Shown: piece by piece, positions 1 to 11,200 of the stretch
How the letters are laid out: the number at the start of each line of letters is the position of its first letter
Numbering within the stretch: position 1 is the stretch's first letter
From: Sisyra terminalis
Taxonomy: Eukaryota > Arthropoda > Insecta > Neuroptera > Sisyridae
NCBI GenBank assembly: GCA_958496175.1
Contig: OY292277.1
Coordinates: forward strand, 53,703,050 to 53,767,049
DNA: 64,000 nucleotides
Direction of reading: 5' to 3'
The notes under the pieces: model-generated
The model's input: only the letters and a program-made list of their open reading frames with translations
What the model was told of the DNA's origin: nothing
Database searches by the model: none
Made by a program: the position numbers and the translations under genes

Positions 1-656
1 TCAATTTTAATAAAAAAAAAATAATTTTCAATCAAATTTTCGTTAGTGTATTTTAAATATTTCAGGCATAGATTAAATTTGAATTTGACGCATAAAATTG
101 GTTAAAAGTAGTTATCGTTATTATCGGCTGTGCTACACTAGCGCCCTCAGTAAATGACGTCCGGAAGATAGCCATTTGGAGGAACACAAAATTAACATGA
201 AGTAATGTAATATTTTGTATTTCAATTTTAATAAATAAAATTTAATTTTCAATAAAATTTTCGTTAGTAAATTTTGCATATTTCAGGAATAAAATAAATT
301 TGAATTTGGCGCATAAAATTCTAAAATTGGTTAAAAGTAGTTATCGTTTTTATCGGCTGTGCTACACTAGCGCCCTCAGTAAATGACGCCCGGAAGATAG
401 CTATTTGGAGGAACACAAAATTAACATGAAGTAATGTAATATTTTGTATTTCAATTTTAATAAATAAAATTTAATTTTCAATAAAATTTTCGTTAGTAAA
501 TTTTGCATATTTCAGGAATAAAATAAATTTGAATTTGGCGCATAAAATTCTAAAATTGGTTAAAAGTAGTTATCGTTATTATCGGCTGTGCTACACTGGC
601 GCCCTCAGTAAATGACGCCCGGAAGATAGCCATTTGGAGGAACACAAAATTAACAT
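1..656. repeat. Three-unit tandem array, about 229-bp period
   Basis: Three head-to-tail units begin near 1, 222 and 451. Each ends in the block GGAGGAACACAAAATTAACAT. The first unit is 221 bp and the second 229 bp; the window starts inside or at the edge of the array. Each unit carries CACTAGCGCCCTCAGTAAAT or a one-base variant. Units 2 and 3 are nearly identical over their whole length, which suggests recent amplification or homogenisation. No coding content. Confidence 0.9.
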
Positions 657-1485
657 TGAGAGCTGGCCTCCCCTGGTTTTAGCTACCAAAAAAGAACACG
701 CAAAGATTTAAAATTAACCAATACCGCATAATTTATCTTTACTTTATCTCATTTTCGAATGAATTTCAGTTTCAAAATAAACGACTCAATTGTTTCAAAG
801 TGTTGCACCAACTATTTTTTCACGCAATTTTTATGAGTTATAGTGCTCATGTAGAAGCATAAAATATATTTTTTTCGTGATTGTTATTTTCAAAGAACAT
901 ATAAAAAAAATATTTCATTTGTTTTTTCGATTTTTTTTGTATAATTTTTTTATACAACGCCTCGCGTTGGTTTCACGTCCCTAGCTTAATTAGTTTTTGA
1001 GATGTATAACTTTGAAAAATAGCCATATGCGGGGGGACATTTTTGCCCATACGTCAAATTCAACGAGGAATTTGGTCGCGAAAAGTGTATAAAATGTGTT
1101 TGTATATCAATCCGATATTTTAGCACAAGTTTCGACATAAGTTCCTGTTTGGGGGCCAACTCGCCATGTGGATCCTGCTAGACCCTTTATGCCATTTTTT
1201 AGCATTGAGTTCCGACTCCTTGTATCAATACAAATAATTAGATTGGCATTGGTTAATTTTAAACCGATACAATCTGGCAATCTAAAATTAATCAATATAG
1301 CTTAATTTATCTTTTCAAAGATAAATAGAAGACCATTTTCGAATGTATTTCAGTTTCAAAATAAACGACTCAATTGCTCTACGTATTTGCAAGTATAGTT
1401 TCCCCTTGGTTTTTTTGTAAATATTGAGAAAAAGGGGAACACTTTTGAGTTAAAAGCACAGAGATTGGATAGTATTTCAAATTAA
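657..1485. other. Non-coding stretch with a dispersed direct repeat
   Basis: No supported gene. A block of about 100 bp at about 705-810 recurs in degraded form at about 1270-1375; both copies contain TTTCAGTTTCAAAATAAACG. Short reading frames here are chance. The right end holds the AATAAA (minus strand, plus positions 1486-1491) that probably ends the NEURL2-like transcript. Confidence 0.6.
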
Positions 1486-1545
1486 TTTATTTTTGGTACC
1501 GAGCCTCGTTTGGTTGCTCGTCTGGGTACGGAAAACGGAAACCTC

Positions 1546-2424
1546 TTACGATTGGTATAATAAATAGTCTTTTAACATTTTCGGTAGCGGTAGAGATGCG
1601 ACTGCTTTTTTTGTAACACTTTGCAGAATTGCCTCTCGACATGCACTTTGTAACGTTGGAACTGAAACGAACGAAAATTTATGATAAATTTTATGGGGGA
1701 AATTGTCAAGTTTGTTGGATTTACCTCCGTATAGTTGAATGATTCGCACTTGCTTTGTTGTACCATAAACATCAACGACAACATGCAAGGGGGCTTCTTT
1801 GTAGGGGATGTTTTTCGTGCAGGCGCCTTGGTCCTCGCCGTTGATGATGAAATGCATATCGGCCGTGAATGAGCCGGTGGGAACGTACATGACGCCAATG
1901 CGACTGCCCGTGTCGGTCGGCAGGATCTCCTGGTTGGCCAAATGCGGCGATGGTTTCAGGGCACTACGTGGAATGGTTCCGCGCGGGGTGCGAATGTGTT
2001 CCGTGAAGAAATTCACCTCGGGATATTGAATGCTCGGTCGGGTGGTCTTGAACGCGTGGTCGTACTCCAGCACGTTGTTGTGGGTTTTGGTGATTCCAAA
2101 GACCCACGAAGCGCCGAAATTGGCCAAGTCGGGCAACGCGAACTGCGGCAATCCTTGCTTCGCAAACGCCACACTCTGTGGATCCAGTTGCGTGAGCCCC
2201 AGCCGCATGTAGCCGCTCCAGCCCCGCTCGTTTTTCTCGATTTCCAGCAGAAATATTTCATTCGGCAGCAAAGGCTTTTCGCTGAACGTTAACGCATTGG
2301 CGAAACTGGCCTTCCGATAGGCCACCATGTTATTATCCTTCAACAAAATATTGCCTCCATGGAACGGATGAAATCGTGTAATTATTGAACGCCGTTCGTC
2401 AGACATTTCTCTCTTCAAAATCAT
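1546..2424 (-). CDS. Neurl2: Neuralized-like protein 2 (NHR domain plus SOCS box)
   Basis: Single-exon gene. The protein is one NHR (neuralized homology repeat) domain followed at the C-terminus by a SOCS-box-like segment. Landmarks: near the N-terminus [10 protein letters not shown]; then [13 protein letters not shown] and [11 protein letters not shown]; then [14 protein letters not shown] and [13 protein letters not shown]. The end, from about [13 protein letters not shown] to [12 protein letters not shown], matches the Elongin-BC-binding SOCS box of NEURL2 (Ozz). Vertebrate NEURL2 is about 285 aa; this form is 292 aa from the ATG at 2424. A second in-frame ATG at 2406 is equally plausible, and the open frame extends upstream only through non-ATG codons. 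By family knowledge it is a substrate adaptor for a cullin-5 ubiquitin ligase, best known in muscle. It is divergent from the FANCE-like gene. Confidence 0.88.
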   Translation of the reverse strand: MILKREMSDERRSIITRFHPFHGGNILLKDNNMVAYRKASFANALTFSEKPLLPNEIFLLEIEKNERGWSGYMRLGLTQLDPQSVAFAKQGLPQFALPDLANFGASWVFGITKTHNNVLEYDHAFKTTRPSIQYPEVNFFTEHIRTPRGTIPRSALKPSPHLANQEILPTDTGSRIGVMYVPTGSFTADMHFIINGEDQGACTKNIPYKEAPLHVVVDVYGTTKQVRIIQLYGGKSNKLDNFPHKIYHKFSFVSVPTLQSACREAILQSVTKKAVASLPLPKMLKDYLLYQS

Positions 2425-2670
2425 AATATCTTCCAGGAATTGATCTATGATCGGATAACAACCAAAATATAGAAAAAAAATTGAATTTTTCACATTGCCA
2501 TGTCCGCCAATCGCTTATTTTCGAGGTTAGTGTCAAAACGTCAAAATAACCGAAGACAATTACGTTGTCGATGTTGCACTGTGTCGTGTTTTGTTTGGGG
2601 GTGTTTAGAGCATTTTGAATGATCTACAGGTGCGATTTATCGTGCACATTTGTATTTCATTTTCGACATA
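2425..2670. promoter_or_regulatory. Shared divergent promoter region, NEURL2-like / FANCE-like
   Basis: About 246 bp separate the two start codons of oppositely oriented genes, so promoter and both 5' UTRs must lie here unless a non-coding first exon is further away. I see no TATA box. The region is locally less AT-rich than the flanks, with GTGTCAAAACGTC and TGTGTCGTG blocks. Inferred from geometry only. Confidence 0.5.
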
Positions 2671-5600
2671 ATGAATTTGTGGAAGTTTAGTGAGGAAAAT
2701 GCATTGACTTTTCACCGAATTATTGAAAACATTGAAAACGATTCACCACCAGAATCTGTCATAAAAAATGACTTTCGCGATGTGTTTGGTACGGTAGGTA
2801 TCTGCATTATCATCGAAATTTGGCGGACTGAAATTTAAATTGGTTAAATTATTTGAATTTCTTAAATTTTTTACAATTTCATGAAAATACTATTTAAAAA
2901 AAATAGAGGAGGAGGTTTTCTTAAGTTTTCTAAATTTTTCTGCACTTTTATACAATATATGTCACTAAAAACCCTATTTTCTTAACATTTTACTAAATCA
3001 ATGACTATATGAGACTAGGGTGTCCGTTATTTCTCAAAATTGATTTTTTTACAGCGATCGCCCCCTGAATTTTTAGTTTAAGATATAAAAAACAATTATT
3101 CAATACAACTAAGCTCGTAATTTCTTGATTAAACCGTGCCGGAATCATGCTACTTTTACCATTTCAATAACATGGGATTATTTGACTTTTTACAATTTAA
3201 TTTTTTTTTTATCAGAAACAAATGAATGAAAAGATTTATGAATAAATTATTCTGACGTAAAATTTAACGTTCTACAAAAAAGGTCTCGTATGAATTTACG
3301 ATTAAATCACTCCATTAAAAGTTATTCAACATTTAACTTGTGCCTAATATTTTCAACTTTTTGCTCATTTTTACTTTTTTTTAACTATAAAATCATTGGA
3401 AGAGAAGATAAAAATTATTATCATTAGAGCGCCAGTGATTATTTGTGTTAATTTTATGGCTTCAACTGAAAATTTAACACCCCTGAATTTTTAGTTTAAG
3501 ATATAAAAAAAATTATCCAATACAATTAAGCTCTTAATTTCTTGATTAAACCCTGCCGGAATCATGCTACTTTTACCATTTCAATAACATGGGATTATTT
3601 GACTTTTTAGCATTTAATTTATTTTCTCAGAAACAAATGAATGAAAAGATTTATGATTACATTATATAGACGTAAAATTTAACGTTCTACAAAAAAGGTC
3701 TCGTATGAATTTTCGATTAGGTCACTCCATTAAAATTAATTCAACATTTAACTTGTGCCTAATATTTTCAACTTTTTGCTCATTTTTACTTTTTTTTAAC
3801 TATAAAATCATTGGAAGAGAGGATAAAAATTATTATCATTAGAGCGCAAGTGATTATTTGTGTTAATTTTATGGCTTGAACCGAAAATTAAACAAACAAA
3901 AAATCATTTTTTTACAATTAAAACCGGTGACATAAGATCCGAATTCGCTATGGTCGTGAAATTCAATTTATCCCGGATAAATTTTCGTACTTTAATCAAT
4001 ATTTTGTATCTACGAAGTGAATTTCATACTAATTAATGAGACTATCGAGAAAAGTTCAATTAAAATTCGAATTTTTACCATTTCACCGGACGCCATCTAT
4101 GGAAAATTTCTTAAAACTTGTCAACATTATTTTTATTGAGCCTAGTCGATTGATTTGTCGTTAAAAAGTTAAATGTTGAATAACTTTTAATGGAGTGATT
4201 TAATCGAAAATTCATACGAGACCTTTTTTGTAGAGCGTTAAATTTTACGTCAGAATAATTTGATCATAAATCTTTTCATTCATTTGTTTCTGAGAAAAAA
4301 AATTAAATGGTAAAAAGTCAAATAATCTCATGTTATTGAAATGGTAAAAGTAACATGATTCCGGCACGGTTTAATAAAGAAATTAAGAGCTTAATTGTAT
4401 TGGAAATTTTTTTATATCTTAAACTAAAAATTCAGGGGGCGATCGCTGTAAAAAAATCAATTTGGGAAATAACGGACACCCTCATATCAGACTGATTCAA
4501 AAAAAATGATGAATATTTTTTTTTCTTAATTATATCAAAAATATTGTTGGGAATGATAAAAAAAAATCCTGTGAAAGTTTAAGCTCTTAATATTAATATT
4601 AAGAGATGCCGCAACGAAAATTTCGATTTTCCATTTAAATAACATGGGAACAATATTCTCTTGCACTTTGAAATTTTATAGCTCACGTTGGTGACAATAT
4701 TTCGGAATGACCAAGGTATATTCTTGTAGAAAATTGAATGATCTACAAAAAAGGTCTCGTACAAGTTTTTGGTGTATTTATTCCTTCAAAAGGTATTTGA
4801 GGTCCAAGTTGAACTACAGAGAAATTTTAATATTTTTTCAATTTTTTGACGCAACCATCAATTTTATGAGAAAATTTTATAGGACATTTTTTGTAGATCA
4901 CTTTTTTTCCTTTATCTATAAAAGTTTTTGATATTTTTTACAGGTTTTATGTAATAAAAAAACTAATTTTTATGTTAAAAATATAATAATTCAGGGAATT
5001 TTCAGTTTAATTAAATAACTTAGGACCTGTGAAAAATATCAAAAACTTTTATAGAGATAAGTTATAGGAAAAAAAGTGCTCTACAAAAAATGTCCTATAA
5101 AATTTTCTCATAAAATTGATGGTTGCGTCAAAAAATTGAAAAAATATTAAAATTTCTCTTCAGTTCAACTTGGACCTCAAATAAATTTTGAAGGAATTAG
5201 TATATCAAAAACTTGCGCAAAACCTTTTTTGTAGATCGTTCAATTTTCTACAAGAATATACCTCAGTCATTCCGAAATATTGTCACCAGCGTGAGCTATA
5301 AAATTCCAAAGTGCAAGACAATATAAATAACATCAATGTTATTTATTTTACATTTTATTGAATACGATTGGTAATAAAAAATACTGAGAATTATGAGGAC
5401 AGGCGTATAAATGCCAAGATTGTTGTATATGGATTTAACAATTGATTAAGTACCTGAGGAAGCTGCGAAAGTGGCGAAACTATGTACGAAAAATTTAATA
5501 AAAACATCGGATATTAAGTATCCAGAAAATGAGAATCATTAATGTATAATAACCATGGATAAGAATACCAGCAATGTTAATGTATAAAACACTTTTTATT

Positions 5601-7031
5601 CATTTTGAATTCGTTAAAATCTCAGAAATTTATTAAGTAGAGTTGTATGATTTTAAATTCTTGAAAGTGTTCCCATTGTTTTTAATGTAGTGCTGCAAAA
5701 ATTGTTTGCTGCAAAAAGGGTTTCGGAAATTAAAGTATTTAAAAGAATGTTAGCGTATTTACGTTCGGGTTGTTGACTTTAAATTCGCGAGTACCTCAGA
5801 AATGTATTTAGAAGTATGGGTGGAAGTTTTTATATAATTCGCGAAAGTTTACCAATCGTTTTGTAATTAAAAATCACATAATTTGTGTTACAAAAGTTAT
5901 AAAAACCTCAGAAATATTATATGAATTTCTTATATTCCAATTAAATCTTCTTGAACTAAAATCTCTCCTCGGTTTTTTATTCTAAGCATTTCTTGATTTG
6001 TAGAACTTAAGATGTAGAATTTTAACAACTTTTATTTTGTCCAGGCTTTTCAAACGAATCCACCTTCAACAGTGGTCGATCCAAGAAATTTTCTCAATGA
6101 CCAAATCGAAGTGATATCAATTAGTTCAGACGAATCTTTCGACGGATTACCAAACGAAAATCCGGGCGATTTAAATATTTCCACGGAAAACCCAAACGCA
6201 TCCACGTCTCTTGTCCTATCGACAATCGCAAGCGAATCTGAAAACGAAGATGCAATCAAATATTTCATTGATACATTGGAAGCGGGACGGAAATTAAGTG
6301 CCGAAGACATTGATCATTTGAATAATTTAGACGCCAAAAACCTGTGCACGGTTTTGGAGAAATTTACGCAAATTTCCCCAAACGGTGTTTCGAATTTGAT
6401 TTGTTCGATTTGCCAAACTGGAGGCGTCGGTGTAAGGGATGATTTGATTGAAAAAGTTTGTGAAATTCTTTTGATTCCGGCGATTATGGATGCGGAACGC
6501 ATCGAATCGTGTGAAAAGTCGTTGATGGCTTTGATTGAACTGAAAAAAGATGCGTTTGAGTTTATTTGCGATAAAATTTTGGTGCCACTCATACAAAAAC
6601 AGGATAAATCATTTTATTTGATCAATTCCGTGATTAAAACTCTAAGTGATATGCAACGGCAAACTCTTTTACGGTAGTTGATTGAAATTAAAATCGTTTA
6701 CCTTTTTATTTAATATTTATTTATTTTTTTTAGAAAACTTTTGGAGAAAATCGAAAAACCAACCACGTACGATTTTTCAATTATACAAATTTTATTTTCG
6801 GGCGACATCGACGGAGATTTAATTCGTACGATCATATCACTGATGTATAAGTCAAGAAAAATATTCAATACTGATAAGATTTTCGGCAAATTGGTTTCAA
6901 CCGTCATTCAAAGTTTGAATCCAAGTTTCTCGGACATCTACCACATGCTGGAATCCATTGTTAGCGAGAACAAGACGATTTTTCGGCGATCCTCTGAAAA
7001 ATTTCTCTCTGAAATCTTCCAAACCGTTTAG
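2671..7031 (+). CDS. FANCE: FANCE-like protein (Fanconi anaemia core complex), 3 exons
   Basis: Exons 2671-2793, 6045-6673 and 6734-7031 join with consensus GT-AG sites (CAG acceptor at 6042-6044, GTAGTT donor at 6674, TTTTAG acceptor before 6734) into 349 codons plus stop. The C-terminal 230 residues are short amphipathic helices in repeats, with blocks resembling the FANCE C-terminal helical domain: SLMALIELKKDAFEFICDKI, LVPLIQ, IIQILFSGDIDGDLI and ENKTIFRRSSEKFL at the end. Human FANCE has 536 aa; this is shorter mainly in the N-terminal half. Exon 2 begins with an acidic, Ser-rich, disordered segment containing DQIEVISISSDESFDG, a good SUMO-interacting motif (hydrophobic core plus acidic/Ser tail). 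Intron 1 (3.25 kb) is filled with palindromic transposons. FANCE normally bridges the core complex to FANCD2. The assignment rests on remembered domain similarity; another helical-repeat protein is possible. Confidence 0.6.
3016..4484. mobile_element. Palindromic hAT-like MITE, family 1, copy 1
   Basis: Termini TAGGGTGTCCGTTATTTC and its inverse (right end CGGACACCCTCA) bound long inverted arms. Flanks TATGAGAC (3008-3015) and TATCAGAC (4485-4492) are an 8-bp target duplication with one mismatch, typical of hAT elements. Inside, about 418 bp of the left arm is duplicated in tandem (starts near 3063 and 3481). No transposase frame. It lies in FANCE-like intron 1 and appears to have inserted at the end of the palindromic A element that starts at about 4489. 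Confidence 0.8.
4486..5325. mobile_element. Palindromic element, family A, copy A1
   Basis: Left arm begins ACTGATTCAAAAAAAATGAT; it runs through CTCTTAATATTAATATTAAG, then TCTACAAAAAAGGTCTCGTA, to about 4940. The inverted right arm follows from about 5020 and stops early at about 5325, inside the block GTGCAAGA. Degenerate and right-truncated. Confidence 0.8.
5326..6044. other. Rest of FANCE-like intron 1, unremarkable
   Basis: AT-rich intronic sequence between element A1 and the acceptor at 6042-6044. I see no RNA gene, no coding similarity and no inverted repeat of note. Confidence 0.5.
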
Positions 7032-7216
7032 TTGTTGTATATATATCTCATTTTTATTTTTCTACACATTTTTTTTATATATAGATTCTATTACATTTAT
7101 AAATAATATATCTTATACTTATAAAAATACATCACCATTGTAATTCTTGCCTTCATTCTAATCCTCAAAACAACCACGAAAAGAAAAAGTAAAACATTGA
7201 TTTAATACTTGAACAT

Positions 7217-8237
7217 TTATTTTGTGATAACCAGTAGGGGATAGGGGGTTGTGTCGGTGTTTACTTCCAAAGAATGAGCCGATGGGGTTGGAGGTCGGGG
7301 ATCTGGTTCGGTACAGCCGAGCAACCAATGCGTGGTCACCGAACCTTTGCCCTTTAGTTCAACTTGGCCGCGAAGTTCCACTTTAAATGTTCCAAATTTG
7401 TCCAAAGTTGATTTGGTCGCGTCGCTTACATGTATACGTAGGGCTACGACAAAAAAATTGCAGTAAAACTTGGATTTTTTCACGAGGAAAAGAGGATTTT
7501 TTCAATCTTACGTGCACCTGTCGATTCCATGCGGGATGCTGTATTAACTGTATCCCCAAAGAGGCAATAATGCGGCATTTTTTGGCCTACGACTCCAGCA
7601 CATACTGGACCTACAACCGAATAAAAAAACTCGTTTATATCTCTTAAAAAAATATCCAAAACCGTACCCGAATGAATTCCAATTCGAACTTTTAACTGCA
7701 AATCCGGTTTATGTTTAATGGTAAAATTGTTGACAGAATCCAAAATTGCCAGAGCCATTAGTGCAATTTCTCGGGCATGGTCATCCCCATTCCGTTCCGG
7801 AAGCCCCGAAACCACCATATACGCATCGCCAATAGTTTCCACCTAAAAAAAAAGCACTTTACTTTAAAAAAATTTCAGGGTTACCGATTTTATTCACCTT
7901 ATAAACATCATAGAAGCCAATTATTCTATCAAAAGTACTGTAGAGATCATTTAAAAAATCCACCACTTCCATGGGATTGCTTTGGGCGCACAAAGCCGTG
8001 AATCCAACAATGTCGCTGAAATACACAGTTACACATTCAAACTGTTCCGGCTGGACAATTTCCCCGATCATTAATTGTTGCGCCACCGGACGAGGCAACA
8101 TTTGATACAATAGTTCTTCGGAACGACGTTTCTCTTGGCTTAATTGTTCGGTTTTTTCTTCGACCAGAGCCTCCAGATTGTTGGCGTATTGTTCCATACG
8201 TCTTAGTAGGTCGTCCATCAAATTTTCACAGTATCCC
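7217..8237 (-). CDS. Receptor guanylyl cyclase: exons 14-17, dimerisation helix and class III cyclase
   Basis: Exon 14 (7898-8237) starts with a coiled-coil signalling helix ([20 protein letters not shown]), then [11 protein letters not shown] with the metal-binding Asp. The next exons give [13 protein letters not shown] (second Asp, and the guanine-selecting Glu), [11 protein letters not shown], and [17 protein letters not shown] with the guanine-selecting Cys and the transition-state Asn and Arg. All catalytic residues for GTP cyclisation are present. The tail after HWLLGC is about 30 residues and Pro-rich. A 57-nt intron (7611-7667) separates exons 15 and 16. Confidence 0.95.
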
Positions 8238-11200
8238 CTGAAATAAATGTTAGGTAAGTATTTCAATGTAAAATGTTATGAAAGTCGCAAATATTTACTT
8301 CATAATCAAGCGAACGTTACTGCGAATTGTTTCAAAACTTGGCCGTTCTTCTGGATTATCATTCCAGCATTTCTCCATCAATTCGATTAGGTCATCGGGA
8401 CAATCGCGTTGTTCAACAGCCGGACGAAATGCCGGATTTTCACGAGCCGCCACTCGAGCAATTATTTCTACAGAAAATTTGAAATTAAAGAAATTATCGT
8501 CGATTATTACTATAGGAGGGTGTCCAGTTGGGTGGGTCAAAAAAATCGATTAATTTTTTTTTACAAGTGACACGGAAAAATGGTTTGCTAGACACCTGAA
8601 AAAAATTCTCACCAAGTATGAGCTCTTAATTTTAATAGGAAAATCCTTCGCATCGCAGTTTTGTATTTTTTACTCAGTCCAATAGAAAAAAATTCATACC
8701 TCATCATTTATCGATTGTACAGAAAAATGTTCTGAAAGAATTTTTTAGGAAATTTAATGTTCTACAAAAAAGGTTTTCGATGTTTTTTCCGTAGGCCTCA
8801 CCATTTGAAAGATATTAAGGTTTTAATTTTGATTATTTTAAGACAAATTTCATTTTTGTTTATGAATTTTATACCTCGACAATAAATGACTCTTATACAA
8901 TGCGCAATAGAAATTTTTGTTGGAAATTAACTGCTCTATAAAAATGGTGTCTTATGTTTTGGCGATTAAATTAACCCTTCAAAAGATATTCATCATCAAA
9001 CTTTTATGTGTACGGATTTTAAAAGGTTTTGATGAAATATTCGAATAATTTCAATTTAATTTATCGAAAAAATTACCCAACTTGCAACAAAAACTTGTTT
9101 GAACATTGAAATAAAAAACTTTTTTATAACTAATTGGACATTATTTTTCTCTAATACTGAAATATATCATAATATATGTATAATGAAAACTTTACTTTTT
9201 TTATTAATAAAGATTTAACTAAGCGATAAATAATGTACAATTTATTTTTTTTTAAATGGAGACACATATACTTAAGCATAAAAAAAAAACTTGAAAAATA
9301 TTTTGAAGTTTCTCAATTGATAAAAACTAAAATTCGTGTAAATTTTCTCAAAAATTATAAATTAAATTGAAATTATTCGAATATCTCATCAAAAACTTTT
9401 AAAACCCGTACACATGAAAGTTTGATGATGAATATCTTTTGAAGGGTTAATTTAATCGCCAAAACATAAGAAACCATTTTTGTAGAGCAGTTAATTTCCA
9501 ACAAAAATTTCTATTGCGCATTGTATAAGAGTCATTTATTGTCGAGTTATAAAATACATAAACAAAAATGAAATTTGTCTTAAAATAATCAAAATTAAAA
9601 CCTTAATATCTTTCAAATGGTGAGGCTTACGGAAAAAATATACGATACCTTTTTTGTAGAGCATTAAATTTCCTAAAAAATTCTTTCAGAACATTTTTCT
9701 GTACAATCGATAAATGATGAGGTATGAATTTTTTTCTATTGGACTGAGAAAAAAATACAAAACTACGATGCGTAGGATCTTTCTATTAAAATTAAGAGCT
9801 CATACTTGGTGAGAATTTTTTTAAGGTGTCTAGCGACCCATTTTTCCGTGTCGCTTGTAAAAAAAAATTAATCGATTTTTTTCACCCACCCTAGTGTCCA
9901 GATGTTAAAGGCATTTAAAAGCATTTTAAAAGTAATAATTTCAAAATGCTTTCTGCTACTTCTTGTTCAGGGTATAAATAAGACAATATCATCAAATTGA
10001 GTTATAAAGAAATTAAAAAAGTTTGCTGGACACCGTGAGACTTTGGCTGGACAATTCTAGCTAGAAAATTGAACCTTGAGGATCCAGAAATTGACGAGCC
10101 GCCTCAAAAGGACCACCGCGTACGATTATTTCCTCCAAAATGATTGCGAAACTGTAGACGTCTCCCTTTTGTGTGGCAGGTGTTCCCGGAATTATTGTTA
10201 GGGGTAGTAATTCGGGTGCCACCCATAGAAGTTCTACGAAAAAAAAAAGGTTTTTTAGTACAAATTATGTTGGTATGTAAATTTGGGTTCCCAAAGTTGG
10301 TTTAAGTGTTAAAACAGGATGTTTTCTTGAGGATTTTCGTTAGATAAATGCTTGTTGATAAATAAATAATAAATGGTTGTTGATAAATTGTTGGATATTT
10401 ATTAGTAACATTTTGGGAAGTAAAATTTTAATGAATATGGCACGAAGTTAGAGCTTAATTTTTAGTATAGGTCCCTTTTAGATAATTCAGCATCTGATTA
10501 CGTAATCATCTGGTTACAATATCTTGAACTTTCGCAACGGTGAATGAATTTTAAAAACTTCAAAAGGAATGATTAGTTTTCGTAGAGGTTTGGTGAACAC
10601 CGTTCACCAAATAACTTAGGACGTGTGAAAAATATCAAAAACTTTTACAGAGATAAGTTATATGAAAAAAGTGCTCTACAAAAAATGTCATATAAAATTT
10701 TCTCATAAAATTGATGGTTGCGTCAGAAAATTGAAAAAATATTAAAATTTCTCTTTAGTTCAACTTTGACCTCGAATAACTTTTGAAGGAATAAATAAAT
10801 CAAAAACTTGTAAGGAACCTTTTTTGTAGATGGCTCGTTCAATTTTCTACAAAAATATACCTTGGTCATTCCGAAATATTGTCACCAGCGTGAGCTATAA
10901 ATTTCTTAATATTAATATTAAGAGCTTAAACTTTCATAGGTTTTTTTTTGTCATTCCCAAAAATATTTTCGCTATAACTAAGAAAAAAAAAATTATCATT
11001 TTTTTTTGTATCAGTCTATTGTTCACATATGATTGTCACATATTATTAGTCCACGGTTTTTTTTTTTGACGAGAAAAGATTTCTTCTGGTACTTTGATGG
11101 TCGATTTCATCCCTTAAACGTAGTTTATTTTCGGAAAAAATTACACAGAACGCACAGAAGGACGTATACTTTCGATTGGTATTCCCAAAATTTTTTTTTG

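Noticed and set aside
1572..2292. Other frames overlapping the NEURL2-like gene on both strands
   Set aside because: Shadows of the real coding frame with no domain content.
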